Assembly (NCBI GenBank): GCA_035699465.1
Contig: DASSPT010000097.1
Coordinates: forward strand, 1-26,545
Length of the DNA stretch: 26,545 nt
Source of the DNA: JAICNR01 sp035699465
GTDB lineage: Bacteria; Gemmatimonadota; Gemmatimonadetes; JACCXV01; JAHWKZ01
Direction of reading: 5' to 3'
Program-made: the position numbers and the translations under genes
In this document: positions 7,685 through 16,722 of the stretch, piece after piece
Layout of the letters: the number at the start of each line of letters is the position of its first letter
Position numbering within the stretch: the first letter of the stretch is position 1
Notes under the pieces: generated by a model
The model's input: only the letters and a program-made list of their open reading frames with translations
Told to the model about the DNA's origin: nothing
Databases searched by the model: none

Positions 7685-8029
7685 TCATCCCGGTGGCCAC
7701 CCGAAGGGGCGGCCGCCCAGCACGTGCAGGTGGATGTGGAACACGCTCTGGCCCGCGCCGGCGCCGCAGTTGGCCGCTACCCGGTAGCCGCCCTCGACCA
7801 GCCCCTCGTCTCGGGCGATCTCCGCCGCCGCAGCGACCAGGGAGCCCATCAGCGGCGCGTCCGAAGAGGTCAGGTCGTCCAGCGTGGGGATGTGCCGCCG
7901 CGGCACGATCAGCACGTGGGTCGGCGCCTGGGGATGGATGTCGCGGAAGGCCACCCAGTCGTCCGCCTCGGCCACGAGGTCGGCCGGGATCTCGCCGGCC
8001 ACGATCCTGCAGAACAAGCACTCGCTCAC
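7685..8029 (-). CDS. HIT family (histidine triad) nucleotide-binding protein
   Basis: A 114-residue HinT-type protein, a purine nucleoside phosphoramidase or nucleotide-binding protein. It starts with the usual M-S-E-C-L-F-C-R-I-V-A-G-E-I-P block, has V-P-R-R-H-I in the middle, and carries the catalytic histidine triad H-I-H-L-H-V-L-G-G-R near residues 98-107. The two N-terminal Cys may belong to a zinc site seen in some members. The start is GTG, overlapping the HAD gene stop as GTGA, with a GGAGG Shine-Dalgarno about 5 nt upstream, so translation is coupled. The natural substrate is not predictable. Confidence 0.93.
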   Translation of the reverse strand: MSECLFCRIVAGEIPADLVAEADDWVAFRDIHPQAPTHVLIVPRRHIPTLDDLTSSDAPLMGSLVAAAAEIARDEGLVEGGYRVAANCGAGAGQSVFHIHLHVLGGRPFGWPPG

Positions 8030-8712
8030 GCGCCCTCCTCGATTCGCTCGACGATCTCGACGAGCTGCTGGAGGTCCTCGAGATCGTAGTCGGCTCCCGA
8101 GTGGTTGGTGCCGAACGTATCGCCGTAGCGCGCGAACGCGGTGCGCATCCCGAGCTGCATGGCCCCCACTACGTCGCGCTCCGGCCAGTCGCCCACCATC
8201 AGGGCCTCCTCCGGCTCCACCCCGAGCCGCTCCAGCACCAGCCGGAAAGGCGCCGGCGACGGTTTCCGCTCCCCCGTGTCCTCATGCGTGACCACGACGT
8301 CGAACATGTGGTGCAGGTTCAGATAGCAGAGCCTCAGCCATGCTTCTCTCCGCGGGGCATCCGACACGACCGCGAGCTTCAGCCCCTTCTTGATCAGCGT
8401 CATCAGGGTGACGGTCACGTGCGGATACAGGACGAGCGCCGCTTCGCGCGCGCGCCGGTAGGCCACGATCCCGGCGGCCAGGATCTTGTGGTCCACGTGC
8501 CCCATACGCGACTCCAGCAGGTCGTCGAACACCCGCTGGTACTCGATCCCCTCGCGCTCGTAGATCGAGAAGATCTCCCGCTCGGCGTCGTCCCGCTCGA
8601 GGGGAAGTCCCGCGTCGATCATGGCGTCGATGGCCGCCTCCACGGCGAGCCTCTTCATCGACATGAAATCGACTAGCGTGTTGTCGAGATCGAAGACGAT
8701 GGCGCGGATCAC
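8026..8712 (-). CDS. HAD family hydrolase (phosphatase-like)
   Basis: A 228-residue haloacid-dehalogenase-superfamily enzyme. Motif I is D-L-D-N-T-L near residue 8, motif II is V-V-S-D-A-P-R, motif III is the Lys in E-R-K-P-S-P, and motif IV is G-D-W-P-E-R-D. The helical cap inserted after motif I makes it subclass IA, similar to phosphoglycolate phosphatase and L-2-haloacid dehalogenase types. The Asn within motif I and the general sequence favour a small-molecule phosphatase, but the substrate is unknown. The start is GTG with a poor Shine-Dalgarno. Its stop overlaps the start of the HIT gene. It sits in the Hsp20-led operon. Confidence 0.9.
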   Translation of the reverse strand: MIRAIVFDLDNTLVDFMSMKRLAVEAAIDAMIDAGLPLERDDAEREIFSIYEREGIEYQRVFDDLLESRMGHVDHKILAAGIVAYRRAREAALVLYPHVTVTLMTLIKKGLKLAVVSDAPRREAWLRLCYLNLHHMFDVVVTHEDTGERKPSPAPFRLVLERLGVEPEEALMVGDWPERDVVGAMQLGMRTAFARYGDTFGTNHSGADYDLEDLQQLVEIVERIEEGA

Positions 8713-8731
8713 GGCGCCCGATCTGGAGGGG

Positions 8732-8923
8732 CTATTTGAAGGACTGCCCGACCGTGCGGCCGATGGAGATCTCGCCGTTGTCGATCCTCAGGTTGAATCC
8801 GCATTCGGGGTTGGTGCACACCCACGCCTTGTAGCGGATCGTGGCGCCCTCCCGCCCGTAGTCGGACAGCGGCAGCAGCACACCTTCGTTGCATTTCTGG
8901 CATTGTGGAAACTGGGCTTCCAT
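8732..8923 (-). CDS. Small zinc-ribbon protein
   Basis: A 63-residue cytosolic protein with an apparent treble Cys pattern, C-x2-C near the N-terminus (C-Q-K-C) and C-x4-C (C-T-N-P-E-C) about 24 residues later, consistent with one bound zinc. The tail after the second pair is N-L-R-I-D-N-G-E-I-S. The ATG start has a strong purine-rich Shine-Dalgarno (GGGAGGGGG). I do not recognise a named family; the function is unknown, possibly nucleic-acid or protein binding. It lies between the Minf_1886-type gene and the HAD gene in the same operon. Confidence 0.82.
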   Translation of the reverse strand: MEAQFPQCQKCNEGVLLPLSDYGREGATIRYKAWVCTNPECGFNLRIDNGEISIGRTVGQSFK

Positions 8924-8948
8924 CCCTACCCCCTCCCGTGGCCCGAGC

Positions 8949-9335
8949 TCAGGCGAGCGAGCGCCCTCCCCAAGGATAGTTCGTCTCGAAGACTTCCGTG
9001 AAGTCGAACAGGTCGTCGAAGTCGTTCTTCGAGTCCGCCTCGTCCTTGGAAAGCACTCCCACTTCGAGCAGGTTGAACACCACCTCGCCGATGTCGCGCG
9101 TTGCGCGCACGCTCCAATACTCGAGCACGGTTTTGGCCATCGGCCCGTAGAGCCGGAGCGCGAGGTCGCGGCAGCCCGAGACCAGCTCGCTCCCCGACAC
9201 GTGCCTGCGGCGGGGCAGTTTCTGCACGACCTCTTCCAACGCCGCCAGGACGAAGGCGTACGCGCGCTCGTTGTATCGGGGGTCGAGGGACCTCAGTCGC
9301 TCGATCGTCGTGCAGTCGAGGTAGATGCTCTCCAT
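8949..9335 (-). CDS. Minf_1886 family protein (conserved, unknown function)
   Basis: A 128-residue protein that I recognise as the Minf_1886-type family, first described as restricted to Planctomycetes and Verrucomicrobia. Recognisable blocks are D-P-R-Y-N-E-R-A-Y-A-F-V-L-A-A-L, R-H-V-S-G-S-E-L, L-Y-G-P-M-A-K-T-V-L-E-Y-W-S-V and I-G-E-V-V-F-N-L-L-E-V-G-V-L-S-K, followed by an acidic D-D-L-F-D-F tail. It is all-helical in appearance, with no signal peptide. Function is unknown. Its ATG follows the hsp20 stop after one base, so the two are probably translated together. The family call comes from memory of the pattern. Confidence 0.78.
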   Translation of the reverse strand: MESIYLDCTTIERLRSLDPRYNERAYAFVLAALEEVVQKLPRRRHVSGSELVSGCRDLALRLYGPMAKTVLEYWSVRATRDIGEVVFNLLEVGVLSKDEADSKNDFDDLFDFTEVFETNYPWGGRSLA

Positions 9336-9336
9336 C

Positions 9337-9765
9337 TCAGGCGATCGGCACGTCTACCCGGGGATGGACCTTGGGAAGCGTCACGCGCAGCATGCCTTCG
9401 GTGTACGCAACTTTGATGCCGTCAGCGTTCACCGGTCGCGCGATCCGCAAGCGCCTGGAGAAGGCGCCGACGGGGATCTCCATCTTGAGGTACCGACGGG
9501 AATCGCCGCACCGCTCGCGGCGCACTCCCCGCACGAGGAGGGTGTCGTGCTCGAAGTGCACGCTCATGTCCTCCGGGCGGGTGCCGGGGATCGCCATCGT
9601 CACGTGCACCGCGTCCTCGGTCTCGAACACGTCCGTCGGCGGGGTCCAGCGGACCCCTCCCTGGAACGTGAACGGCAGCTTGGCCTGGAACCAGTCATGG
9701 ATGTAGGAATCGATGTCCGCCAGCAGCTCTTCGACCGGCGTCTTCTCGCGTGTCTTGTCGTTCAT
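9337..9765 (-). CDS. Hsp20/alpha-crystallin small heat shock protein
   Basis: A 142-residue ATP-independent holdase that keeps unfolding proteins soluble. The first ~40 residues form a variable N-terminal arm. The alpha-crystallin domain runs from about residue 42 (P-P-T-D-V-F-E-T-E-D-A-V) to the consensus G-x-L strand and P-K (E-G-M-L-R-V-T-L-P-K). It ends with a short tail containing a V-P-I-like motif (V-D-V-P-I-A) that can dock to neighbouring subunits. The ATG has a GGGAG Shine-Dalgarno 5 nt upstream. It is the first gene of the long operon running to dnaG, behind a promoter at 9791-9820. No CIRCE or other heat-shock operator was seen. Confidence 0.92.
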   Translation of the reverse strand: MNDKTREKTPVEELLADIDSYIHDWFQAKLPFTFQGGVRWTPPTDVFETEDAVHVTMAIPGTRPEDMSVHFEHDTLLVRGVRRERCGDSRRYLKMEIPVGAFSRRLRIARPVNADGIKVAYTEGMLRVTLPKVHPRVDVPIA

Positions 9766-9790
9766 GCTGCTCCCTGCTCGAGACGAGTCG

Positions 9791-9820
9791 AAGGTAGGCG
9801 GCCGCGGAGCGCGGCGTCAA
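9791..9820 (-). promoter_or_regulatory. Promoter of the hsp20-to-dnaG operon (TTGACG-N18-TACCTT)
   Basis: Minus strand: -35 TTGACG (9815-9820), 18-bp spacer, -10 TACCTT (9791-9796). The -10 is identical to that before rpoD, with identical spacing. The start would be near 9784, giving a leader of about 18 nt before the hsp20 ATG. It sits in the 120-nt gap behind the YigZ-family gene. Confidence 0.6.
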
Positions 9821-9885
9821 GCGGATCTCCCACCCCGGTCGTTGTTCCAAAACGAGGCGCGCCCGGGGCGTGGAGCGATTCTCCG

Positions 9886-10539
9886 CTAGCGGGTGGGGCG
9901 CGGCTTGACCGCCTCCCAGCGCGTCCTTCCGCGGCGCATGGAGATCGCCCCCGCCGTGCCGTCGGCCAGCGCACGCTCGAACGCATCCGCCCGACTCGCC
10001 GGGACGTGGAGCTCGAGCTCCACGAGCTCGCCGTAGTCGGACCCGGTGGAAGAAGCGGCGAAGCGGGAAACGACCCGCTGGACAGCGCCGGACAGCGCAT
10101 ACGGGAAGCGGACGCCGAACGCCACCTCCTGTATCGCGTCGAGCACCGCACCGGACTCGCGCGCGGCCTCGATCGCCGTCCTGGCGGCGTCGGCATATGC
10201 CCGGACGAGGCCTCCCGTGCCGAGCTTGACACCCCCGAACCAGCGGGAGACCACGCAGACCGCCTGGATCAACTCCGCGGCCTGGAGCGAGCCCAGGATC
10301 GGCCGGCCCGCCGTGCCGCCGGGTTCCCCGGCGTCGAAGCCCGCCTCTTCGATGCGCCCGTCCCGCCAGACGCGGTAGGCCCAGCAATGGTGGGTGGCGT
10401 CGCGGTCGGCCGCGGCGCGGCCGTCGAGGACGCCATCGGCCTCTTCGACGTCCTCGGCGCGGCCGATCCAGGCCCGGAAGCGCGAACCGCGGACGATCGT
10501 CTCCGCCTCCGCGGAGCGGACCGGGATGCGGAAGGTCAT
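9886..10539 (-). CDS. YigZ/IMPACT family protein
   Basis: A 217-residue member of the YigZ (UPF0029/IMPACT) family. The signature regions are clear: H-H-C-W-A-Y-R-V near residue 50, D-A-G-E-P-G-G-T-A-G-R-P-I-L near 70-83, and V-S-R-W-F-G-G-V-K-L-G-T-G-G-L-V-R-A-Y near 97-115. The C-terminal third has the ferredoxin-like half usual in bacterial members. The biochemical role is not settled; the eukaryotic relative regulates translation through Gcn1. It follows glyA after 13 nt and is probably the last gene of the metabolic block. The ATG start lacks a clear Shine-Dalgarno. Confidence 0.9.
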   Translation of the reverse strand: MTFRIPVRSAEAETIVRGSRFRAWIGRAEDVEEADGVLDGRAAADRDATHHCWAYRVWRDGRIEEAGFDAGEPGGTAGRPILGSLQAAELIQAVCVVSRWFGGVKLGTGGLVRAYADAARTAIEAARESGAVLDAIQEVAFGVRFPYALSGAVQRVVSRFAASSTGSDYGELVELELHVPASRADAFERALADGTAGAISMRRGRTRWEAVKPRPTR

Positions 10540-10552
10540 CGGACGGAAAGCC

Positions 10553-11833
10553 TCAGGGGGCGAGCGAAACCGGGGCGCGGCGCGCGTCCAGCAAGCCGCG
10601 GTAGAGCGGGAACGAGACGCAGAATTCGTGAACCCGCTCCCGGAGCGCGGTAAGGCGGCCGCGGTCGTTCGGAGCGTCGAGGACGTCCGCCATCCAGCTC
10701 CCGATCCGCCGCATCTCCTCTTCGCCCATCCCGCGGGTCGTCAGGGCGGGCGTGCCGACCCGGATCCCGCTCGTCACGAAGGGGCTCCGCGTCTCGCCGG
10801 GAACGGTGTTCTTGTTCACCGTGATGCCGGCCAGGCCGAGCGCCGTCTCGGCGTCCTTCCCCGTCAGCTCGCCGCTCCTCCGCAGATCGAGGAGAAACAG
10901 ATGGGAGTCGGTGCCGTCGGTGACCACGTGGTAGCCCCGCTCCATCAGCGTCGCGGCGAGAACCCGGGCGTTTTCGATCACCCGCGCCGCGTAGTCCCGG
11001 AACGAAGGCTCGAGCGCCTCGCCGAAGGCCACCGCCTTGGCGGCGATCACGTGCATCAGCGGTCCGCCCTGGATCCCCGGGAAGATCCACTTCCCTACCG
11101 CCTTCGCATGCTCCTCCCGGCACAGGATCAGACCGCCGCGCGGCCCGCGCAGCGTCTTGTGGGTGGTCGACGTTACGACGTCCGCGTGCGGAACCGGGGA
11201 CGGAAACGCATCTCCCGCGACGAGACCGGCGAAGTGCGCCATGTCGACGACGAGCCGCGCGCCGACCGAATCGGCCACCTCGCGGAAGCGCGCGAAGTCG
11301 ATCGTCCGGCTGTAAGCGCTCCCGCCCGCGACGATGACCCGCGGCCGCGCTCCCTCGGCTGTCTGCTGGAGCGCCGCGTAGTCGATGAGCCCGCTGTCCG
11401 CGTCGACGCCGTAGCTCGCGACCGCGAAGAGCCGGCCGCTGAAGTTGACCTTGCTTCCGTGCGTCAGGTGTCCACCGGCCGACAGATCCATCCCGAGCAG
11501 GGTATCCCCGGGCTCCATCAGCGCCAGGTACGCGGCCATGTTGGCCTGCGATCCGCTGTGCGGCTGGACGTTCGCGTGATCGGCCCCGAAGAGCTCCTTC
11601 GCCCGATCGATCGCCAGGCGCTCGGCGACGTCCACGACCTCGCAGCCGCCGTAGTAGCGCTTGCCCGGATACCCTTCGGCGTACTTGTTGGTGAGAACCG
11701 AGCCGGTGGCCTCGAGTACGGCGGGGCTGACGAAGTTCTCACTGGCGATCAACTCCAGGCCGTCGGCCTGGCGCTCCATCTCCGAGAGGAGGACTTCGTA
11801 GATCTCGGGGTCGGTCTCGCGCAGTCCCTTCAC
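10553..11833 (-). CDS. glyA: Serine hydroxymethyltransferase
   Basis: A 426-residue PLP enzyme interconverting serine and glycine with tetrahydrofolate, the main source of one-carbon units. Typical motifs are L-I-A-S-E-N-F near residue 28, the glycine/serine-binding H-S-G-S-Q-A-N near 92, D-M-A-H near 197 and the PLP-lysine motif T-S-T-T-H-K-T with Lys226. Length is normal for the bacterial enzyme. The GTG start at 11831-11833 overlaps the rpiB stop as GTGA, indicating coupling. Longer in-frame reading upstream into rpiB was rejected because the family N-terminus (L-R-E-T-D-P-E-I-Y) begins just after this GTG. Confidence 0.97.
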   Translation of the reverse strand: MKGLRETDPEIYEVLLSEMERQADGLELIASENFVSPAVLEATGSVLTNKYAEGYPGKRYYGGCEVVDVAERLAIDRAKELFGADHANVQPHSGSQANMAAYLALMEPGDTLLGMDLSAGGHLTHGSKVNFSGRLFAVASYGVDADSGLIDYAALQQTAEGARPRVIVAGGSAYSRTIDFARFREVADSVGARLVVDMAHFAGLVAGDAFPSPVPHADVVTSTTHKTLRGPRGGLILCREEHAKAVGKWIFPGIQGGPLMHVIAAKAVAFGEALEPSFRDYAARVIENARVLAATLMERGYHVVTDGTDSHLFLLDLRRSGELTGKDAETALGLAGITVNKNTVPGETRSPFVTSGIRVGTPALTTRGMGEEEMRRIGSWMADVLDAPNDRGRLTALRERVHEFCVSFPLYRGLLDARRAPVSLAP

Positions 11834-12288
11834 GCGCGGGCACCCGACTTCGCGGTCTCGATCTTCTCCACCCGGCGGCCGTGGCGCCCGCCGCCGAACG
11901 GAGTCTCGAGGAACGTCCAGAGGATCTTCTTGGCCTGGTCGGCATCGAGTAGCCGCGAGCCGAGGCACAGCACGTTGGCGTCGTTGTGCTCGCGCGCGAG
12001 GGCGGCCATGCGCTCGTCGAGGCAATTCGCGGCCCGTACGCCGGGATGGCGGTTGGCCGCGATCGACATCCCGATCCCGGCCCCGCAGAACAGGACTCCC
12101 CGCGTCGCCTCGCCGCGCTCGAGCGCCTCCGCCAGCCGATGGGCGTAATCGGGGTAGTCGACGCTGTCGGGGGAATCCGTTCCCAGGTCCCGGGGCTCGT
12201 ACCCGAGATCGGTCAGGTGGCGGGCCAGATCCTGCTTGAGCTCGTAGCCGGCGTGGTCCGCCGCGAGCAGGACCGCGCGTGGATTCAC
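11830..12288 (-). CDS. rpiB: Ribose-5-phosphate isomerase B
   Basis: A 152-residue RpiB/LacAB-type isomerase interconverting ribose 5-phosphate and ribulose 5-phosphate in the pentose phosphate pathway. It shows the substrate-binding A-A-D-H-A-G-Y-E-L-K (Asp11, His12), the catalytic Cys68 in F-C-G-A-G-I-G-M-S-I-A-A-N-R, and H-N-D-A-N-V-L-C-L-G-S-R. The GTG start at 12286-12288 overlaps the preceding dehydrogenase stop, and its own stop overlaps the glyA start. rpiB next to glyA is a common arrangement. Confidence 0.96.
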   Translation of the reverse strand: MNPRAVLLAADHAGYELKQDLARHLTDLGYEPRDLGTDSPDSVDYPDYAHRLAEALERGEATRGVLFCGAGIGMSIAANRHPGVRAANCLDERMAALAREHNDANVLCLGSRLLDADQAKKILWTFLETPFGGGRHGRRVEKIETAKSGARA

Positions 12289-13370
12289 GCCCGCTCGGCT
12301 ACCGGCTGCGGCCGTTCGGCCTTCTGCTCCCGGGCCTTGCGTATCCGCTCGCGGGCCAGCCGGTCCGCCGCCCGATAGGTGGGGATTCCGTCCTCTTCCG
12401 CGATGTCGTAGATGGAGAGGAGGGTCCCGTAGATCCCGCGCGCCTTCTGCTTGGCGGTTTCGATGCCGTATCCCACTAGCTCGCCGTAGACGTTGATCAG
12501 GCCGCCCGCGTTGATGACGTAGTCCGGTGCGTAGAGGATCCCCTTGGCATCGAGCGCGTCGCCGTGGCGATCCTCCTCGAGCTGGTTGTTCGCCGCGCCC
12601 GCCACGATCGAGCAGCGCAGCCGCCTGAGCGTGCCGTCGTTGATGATCGCCCCGAGCGCGCACGGCGCGAAGACGTCGCAGTTGACGTCGTAGATCGCGT
12701 CCGTAGTGACCGGAGTGGCGCGAAAGTCGTCGACCACTTTCCGCACTCGCTCGTCGTCGATGTCGCAGATCGTGAGCTCCGCGCCTTCCGACGCCAGGTT
12801 CTCGCACAGGTTATAGCCGACGTGACCCGCCCCCTGGACGGCGATGCGGATCCCCTTCAGCTCGTCGGTGCCGAGCTTCTTTCGGCACGAGGCCTTGATT
12901 CCGTGGTAGACGCCATAGGCGGTGACGGGCGAGGGGTCGCCGGAGCCGTGCGGCGTCGAGCGGATGCCGGTCACGTGCTTCGTCTCCTCGTAGACGTATT
13001 CCATGTCCTCGACGCCGATGCCGACGTCCTCGGCGGTGATGTAGCGGCCGCCGAGCGTGTCGACGAAGCGGCCATGCGCGCGCAGGAGCTCGGGTGTCTT
13101 GTCGCGCTTGGAGTCCCCGATGATGACGGCCTTGCCACCGCCCAGCTCGAGGTCGGCCACCGCGGCCTTGTACGTCATCCCCTCCGACAGTCGCAGGACG
13201 TCGATCAGCGCCTCGTCCGCCGAGCGATACGGCCACATACGCGTCCCGCCGAGAGCCGGGCCCAGCGTCGTGTCGTGGATCGCGATGATCGAATCGAGGC
13301 CCGACTCCTCGTCGTGACAGAACACCACTTGCTCGTGATGGGCCTCGTGGATCTGGTCGAAGACGTCCAA
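12285..13370 (-). CDS. Leucine/valine (branched-chain) amino acid dehydrogenase
   Basis: A 361-residue NAD-dependent oxidative deaminase of the Glu/Leu/Phe/Val dehydrogenase family, most like leucine dehydrogenase, which also uses valine and isoleucine. With the TTG start at 13368-13370, the catalytic lysine in L-G-G-G-K-A-V-I falls at residue 80, as in the classical Bacillus enzyme. The glycine-rich G-G-T-R-M-W-P-Y block is at 41-48, and the NAD fold shows V-Q-G-A-G-H-V-G-Y-N-L followed by I-C-D-I-D-D. The TTG is preceded by AGGAG 7 nt upstream; an upstream GTG-type extension would overlap the acyl-CoA dehydrogenase. Its place among acyl-CoA genes suggests it feeds branched-chain 2-oxoacids into oxidation. 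Preference among Leu, Val and Ile is not decided. Confidence 0.92.
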   Translation of the reverse strand: MDVFDQIHEAHHEQVVFCHDEESGLDSIIAIHDTTLGPALGGTRMWPYRSADEALIDVLRLSEGMTYKAAVADLELGGGKAVIIGDSKRDKTPELLRAHGRFVDTLGGRYITAEDVGIGVEDMEYVYEETKHVTGIRSTPHGSGDPSPVTAYGVYHGIKASCRKKLGTDELKGIRIAVQGAGHVGYNLCENLASEGAELTICDIDDERVRKVVDDFRATPVTTDAIYDVNCDVFAPCALGAIINDGTLRRLRCSIVAGAANNQLEEDRHGDALDAKGILYAPDYVINAGGLINVYGELVGYGIETAKQKARGIYGTLLSIYDIAEEDGIPTYRAADRLARERIRKAREQKAERPQPVAERA

Positions 13371-13425
13371 TTCCGGTCTCCTCTCGGTTATCGAAGGGAT
13401 CGCGCCGCGGCGCGGAGAACTGAGA

Positions 13426-14598
13426 TTAGCCGTCCAGAAGTTCGCTGGCAATCACGAGCCGCTGGATCTCGGATGTGCCTTCGTAGATCTCGGTTACCTT
13501 GGCGTCCCGGAAGTAGCGCTCCACCGGGTAGTCCTTCATGTACCCGTATCCCCCATAGACCTGGACCGCCTTCACGGCGGCGTCCATCGCGGCTCGGCTG
13601 GACAGAAGCTTGGCCATGGCGACCTCCTTGCGCGCGTGCTCGCCGCGGTCCTTCTTCGCGGCCGCGGCATGCGTCAGGGCGCGCGCAGCCTCGATCTGCG
13701 CGGCGAGGTCGACGAGCAGAAATCGGATTCCCTGGAAGTCGGCGATCGGCTGGCCGAAGGCCTGCCGGTCGCGGGCCCACGCGATGGCGAGGTCCAGGCA
13801 CGCGCTCGCGATGCCGAGCGCCTGGGCGGCGATCCCGAGCCGCCCGTGCTCGAGCGCCCCGAGCGCGTACGACAGGCCTTTTCCCTCCTCGCCGAGGAGG
13901 TTCGCCGCCGGGACCTCGAGGTCGCGGAACACGATCTCCACGGTGTTCGACGAGCGCAGGCCCATTTTCTTCTCCTCCTTGCCGACCGCGTATCCCTCCC
14001 ACCCCGGCTCGACCACGAAGGCGCTGACGCCACGCGATCCGCTGCCGCCCGTCCGTGCCATCGCCAGCACGACGTCGGCGGTTCCGCCATTGGTCACCCA
14101 CGCTTTGGCTCCGTTGAGAACCCAGGCGTCCCCCCGCCGGACCGCGCTGCAGGAGAGCGCGGCGGGATCGGAACCCGCGTGCGCTTCGGACAGAGCGAAC
14201 GCACCCAGCATCCGCCCTTCCGCCATCGGGAGGAGGTACCGCTCCTTGAGGTCTTCCGATCCGTGGGCCAGGATGAGCTGGGTTGGAAGCGAGTTGTGGA
14301 CGCTCATCGAGACGGCGAGCGCCGGGTCGACGCGCGCGATCTCCTCGAGCGCGAGGAGGTAGGTGACGGTGTCGAGGCCGCTTCCCCCCCACTCCTCGGG
14401 GATCAGCATGCCGAGGAAGCCGAGCCGGCCGAGCGCGTCGATCGGCTCGCGGGAGAACTCGCCCTTCCGGTCGCGCTCGGCGACGTGGGGGGCGAGCTCG
14501 TTGGCGGCGAAGTCGCGCGCGGTGCGCACGATCTCCCGCTGGACGTCGGTCAGGGGAAGGAGCCCCTCCGTCGCGACCTTCGTTCCCGTGAGCGTCAA
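13426..14598 (-). CDS. Acyl-CoA dehydrogenase 1 (short/branched-chain type)
   Basis: A 390-residue FAD enzyme introducing the 2,3 double bond into an acyl-CoA and passing electrons to ETF. The N-terminal helical domain contains P-E-E-W-G-G-S-G-L-D. The middle beta domain has F-A-L-S-E-A-H-A-G-S-D and the W-V-T-N-G-G segment. The C-terminal domain has D-R-Q-A-F-G-Q-P-I, Q-V-Y-G-G-Y-G-Y-M-K-D-Y-P-V-E-R and the catalytic-base motif I-Y-E-G-T-S-E-I-Q-R near residue 372. Butyryl-CoA, isobutyryl-CoA and isovaleryl-CoA are all reasonable substrates; I cannot choose from motifs. The TTG start overlaps the hydroxyacyl-CoA dehydrogenase stop as TTGA, with a GGAGG Shine-Dalgarno 4-5 nt upstream. Confidence 0.93.
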   Translation of the reverse strand: MTLTGTKVATEGLLPLTDVQREIVRTARDFAANELAPHVAERDRKGEFSREPIDALGRLGFLGMLIPEEWGGSGLDTVTYLLALEEIARVDPALAVSMSVHNSLPTQLILAHGSEDLKERYLLPMAEGRMLGAFALSEAHAGSDPAALSCSAVRRGDAWVLNGAKAWVTNGGTADVVLAMARTGGSGSRGVSAFVVEPGWEGYAVGKEEKKMGLRSSNTVEIVFRDLEVPAANLLGEEGKGLSYALGALEHGRLGIAAQALGIASACLDLAIAWARDRQAFGQPIADFQGIRFLLVDLAAQIEAARALTHAAAAKKDRGEHARKEVAMAKLLSSRAAMDAAVKAVQVYGGYGYMKDYPVERYFRDAKVTEIYEGTSEIQRLVIASELLDG

Positions 14599-15461
14599 CG
14601 GCCCTCCCCGTACTCGAAGAATCCGGCGCCGGTCTTTCGCCCCAGGCGACCCGCCGCGACCATCTGCCGGAGGAGCGGGCAGGGACGGTACTTGGGATCC
14701 CCCAAACCGTCCTGGAGGACCTCGAGGATCGCCAGGCAGACGTCGAGCCCGATGAAGTCGGCGAGCGCGAGCGGCCCCATCGGGTGGCTCATTCCGAGCT
14801 TCATGACCGTGTCTATCGCCTCCGGCTCGGCGACCCCTTCCATGACGCAGTAGATGGCCTCGTTGATCATCGGCATGAGGACCCGGTTCGACACGAAACC
14901 CGGATAATCGCGCACGGTGATCGGCGTCTTCCCCAGGGCGGTCGCCAGCTCGACCACCGTGCGGTGGGTGTCGTCCGAGGTCGCGTAGCCCCGAATCACC
15001 TCGACAAGCTTCATGACCGGCACCGGGTTCATGAAGTGCATTCCGATCGTCTGATCGGGCCGCGACGTCACCGCTCCGAGGCGGGTGATCGAGATCGACG
15101 ATGTATTGCTGGAAAGGATCCCCATGGGCTGGACGATGGCGTCGAGCGTCCGGAACACGTCGGCCTTGACCTCCTCGTCCTCGACGATCGCCTCGACGAC
15201 GAGGTCGGCCGCGTGGGCGGACTCCAGGTCTTCCTGCGCCTCGATGCTCTCGAGCGCGATCTCCCTGTCGTGCTCGGTGATGGCGCCCTTCGACACCTGG
15301 CGCTCGAGATTCTTCGCGATCGTGTCCATTCCCCTGCGGAGCGCGAGGGGATCGCTGTCGATCAGCGTCACGGGATAGCCGTGGGCCGCGAACACGTGGG
15401 CGATGCCGTTCCCCATCGTGCCCGCCCCGACGACGGCTACGTTCCTCTTGACCATCGTCAT
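14595..15461 (-). CDS. 3-hydroxybutyryl-CoA dehydrogenase
   Basis: A 288-residue short stand-alone hydroxyacyl-CoA dehydrogenase, converting 3-hydroxybutyryl-CoA to acetoacetyl-CoA with NAD(P). The Rossmann motif V-V-G-A-G-T-M-G-N-G-I-A starts near residue 10. The catalytic and substrate region includes S-S-N-T-S-S-I-S-I-T and G-M-H-F-M-N-P-V-P-V-M-K-L-V-E, and the C-terminal dimer domain contains Y-P-G-F-V-S-N-R-V-L-M-P-M-I-N-E-A. The length fits the Hbd type and not the long FadB fusion. Two ATG codons (15459-15461 and 15453-15455) are possible; I took the first. Thiolase lies 10 nt upstream, giving consecutive pathway steps. Confidence 0.94.
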   Translation of the reverse strand: MTMVKRNVAVVGAGTMGNGIAHVFAAHGYPVTLIDSDPLALRRGMDTIAKNLERQVSKGAITEHDREIALESIEAQEDLESAHAADLVVEAIVEDEEVKADVFRTLDAIVQPMGILSSNTSSISITRLGAVTSRPDQTIGMHFMNPVPVMKLVEVIRGYATSDDTHRTVVELATALGKTPITVRDYPGFVSNRVLMPMINEAIYCVMEGVAEPEAIDTVMKLGMSHPMGPLALADFIGLDVCLAILEVLQDGLGDPKYRPCPLLRQMVAAGRLGRKTGAGFFEYGEGR

Positions 15462-15471
15462 CGGTGCCGTC

Positions 15472-16668
<1,197 letters not shown>

Positions 16669-16722
16669 TGCCTGGCCTCCTTCACGAATCGATGGTATGG
16701 ACGTTCATCTGTCGGGACGGGC

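Noticed and set aside
12289..12807. Upstream extension of rpiB to 325 residues
   Set aside because: The extra part is a frame-shifted reading of the amino acid dehydrogenase; RpiB is complete from the GTG at 12286-12288.
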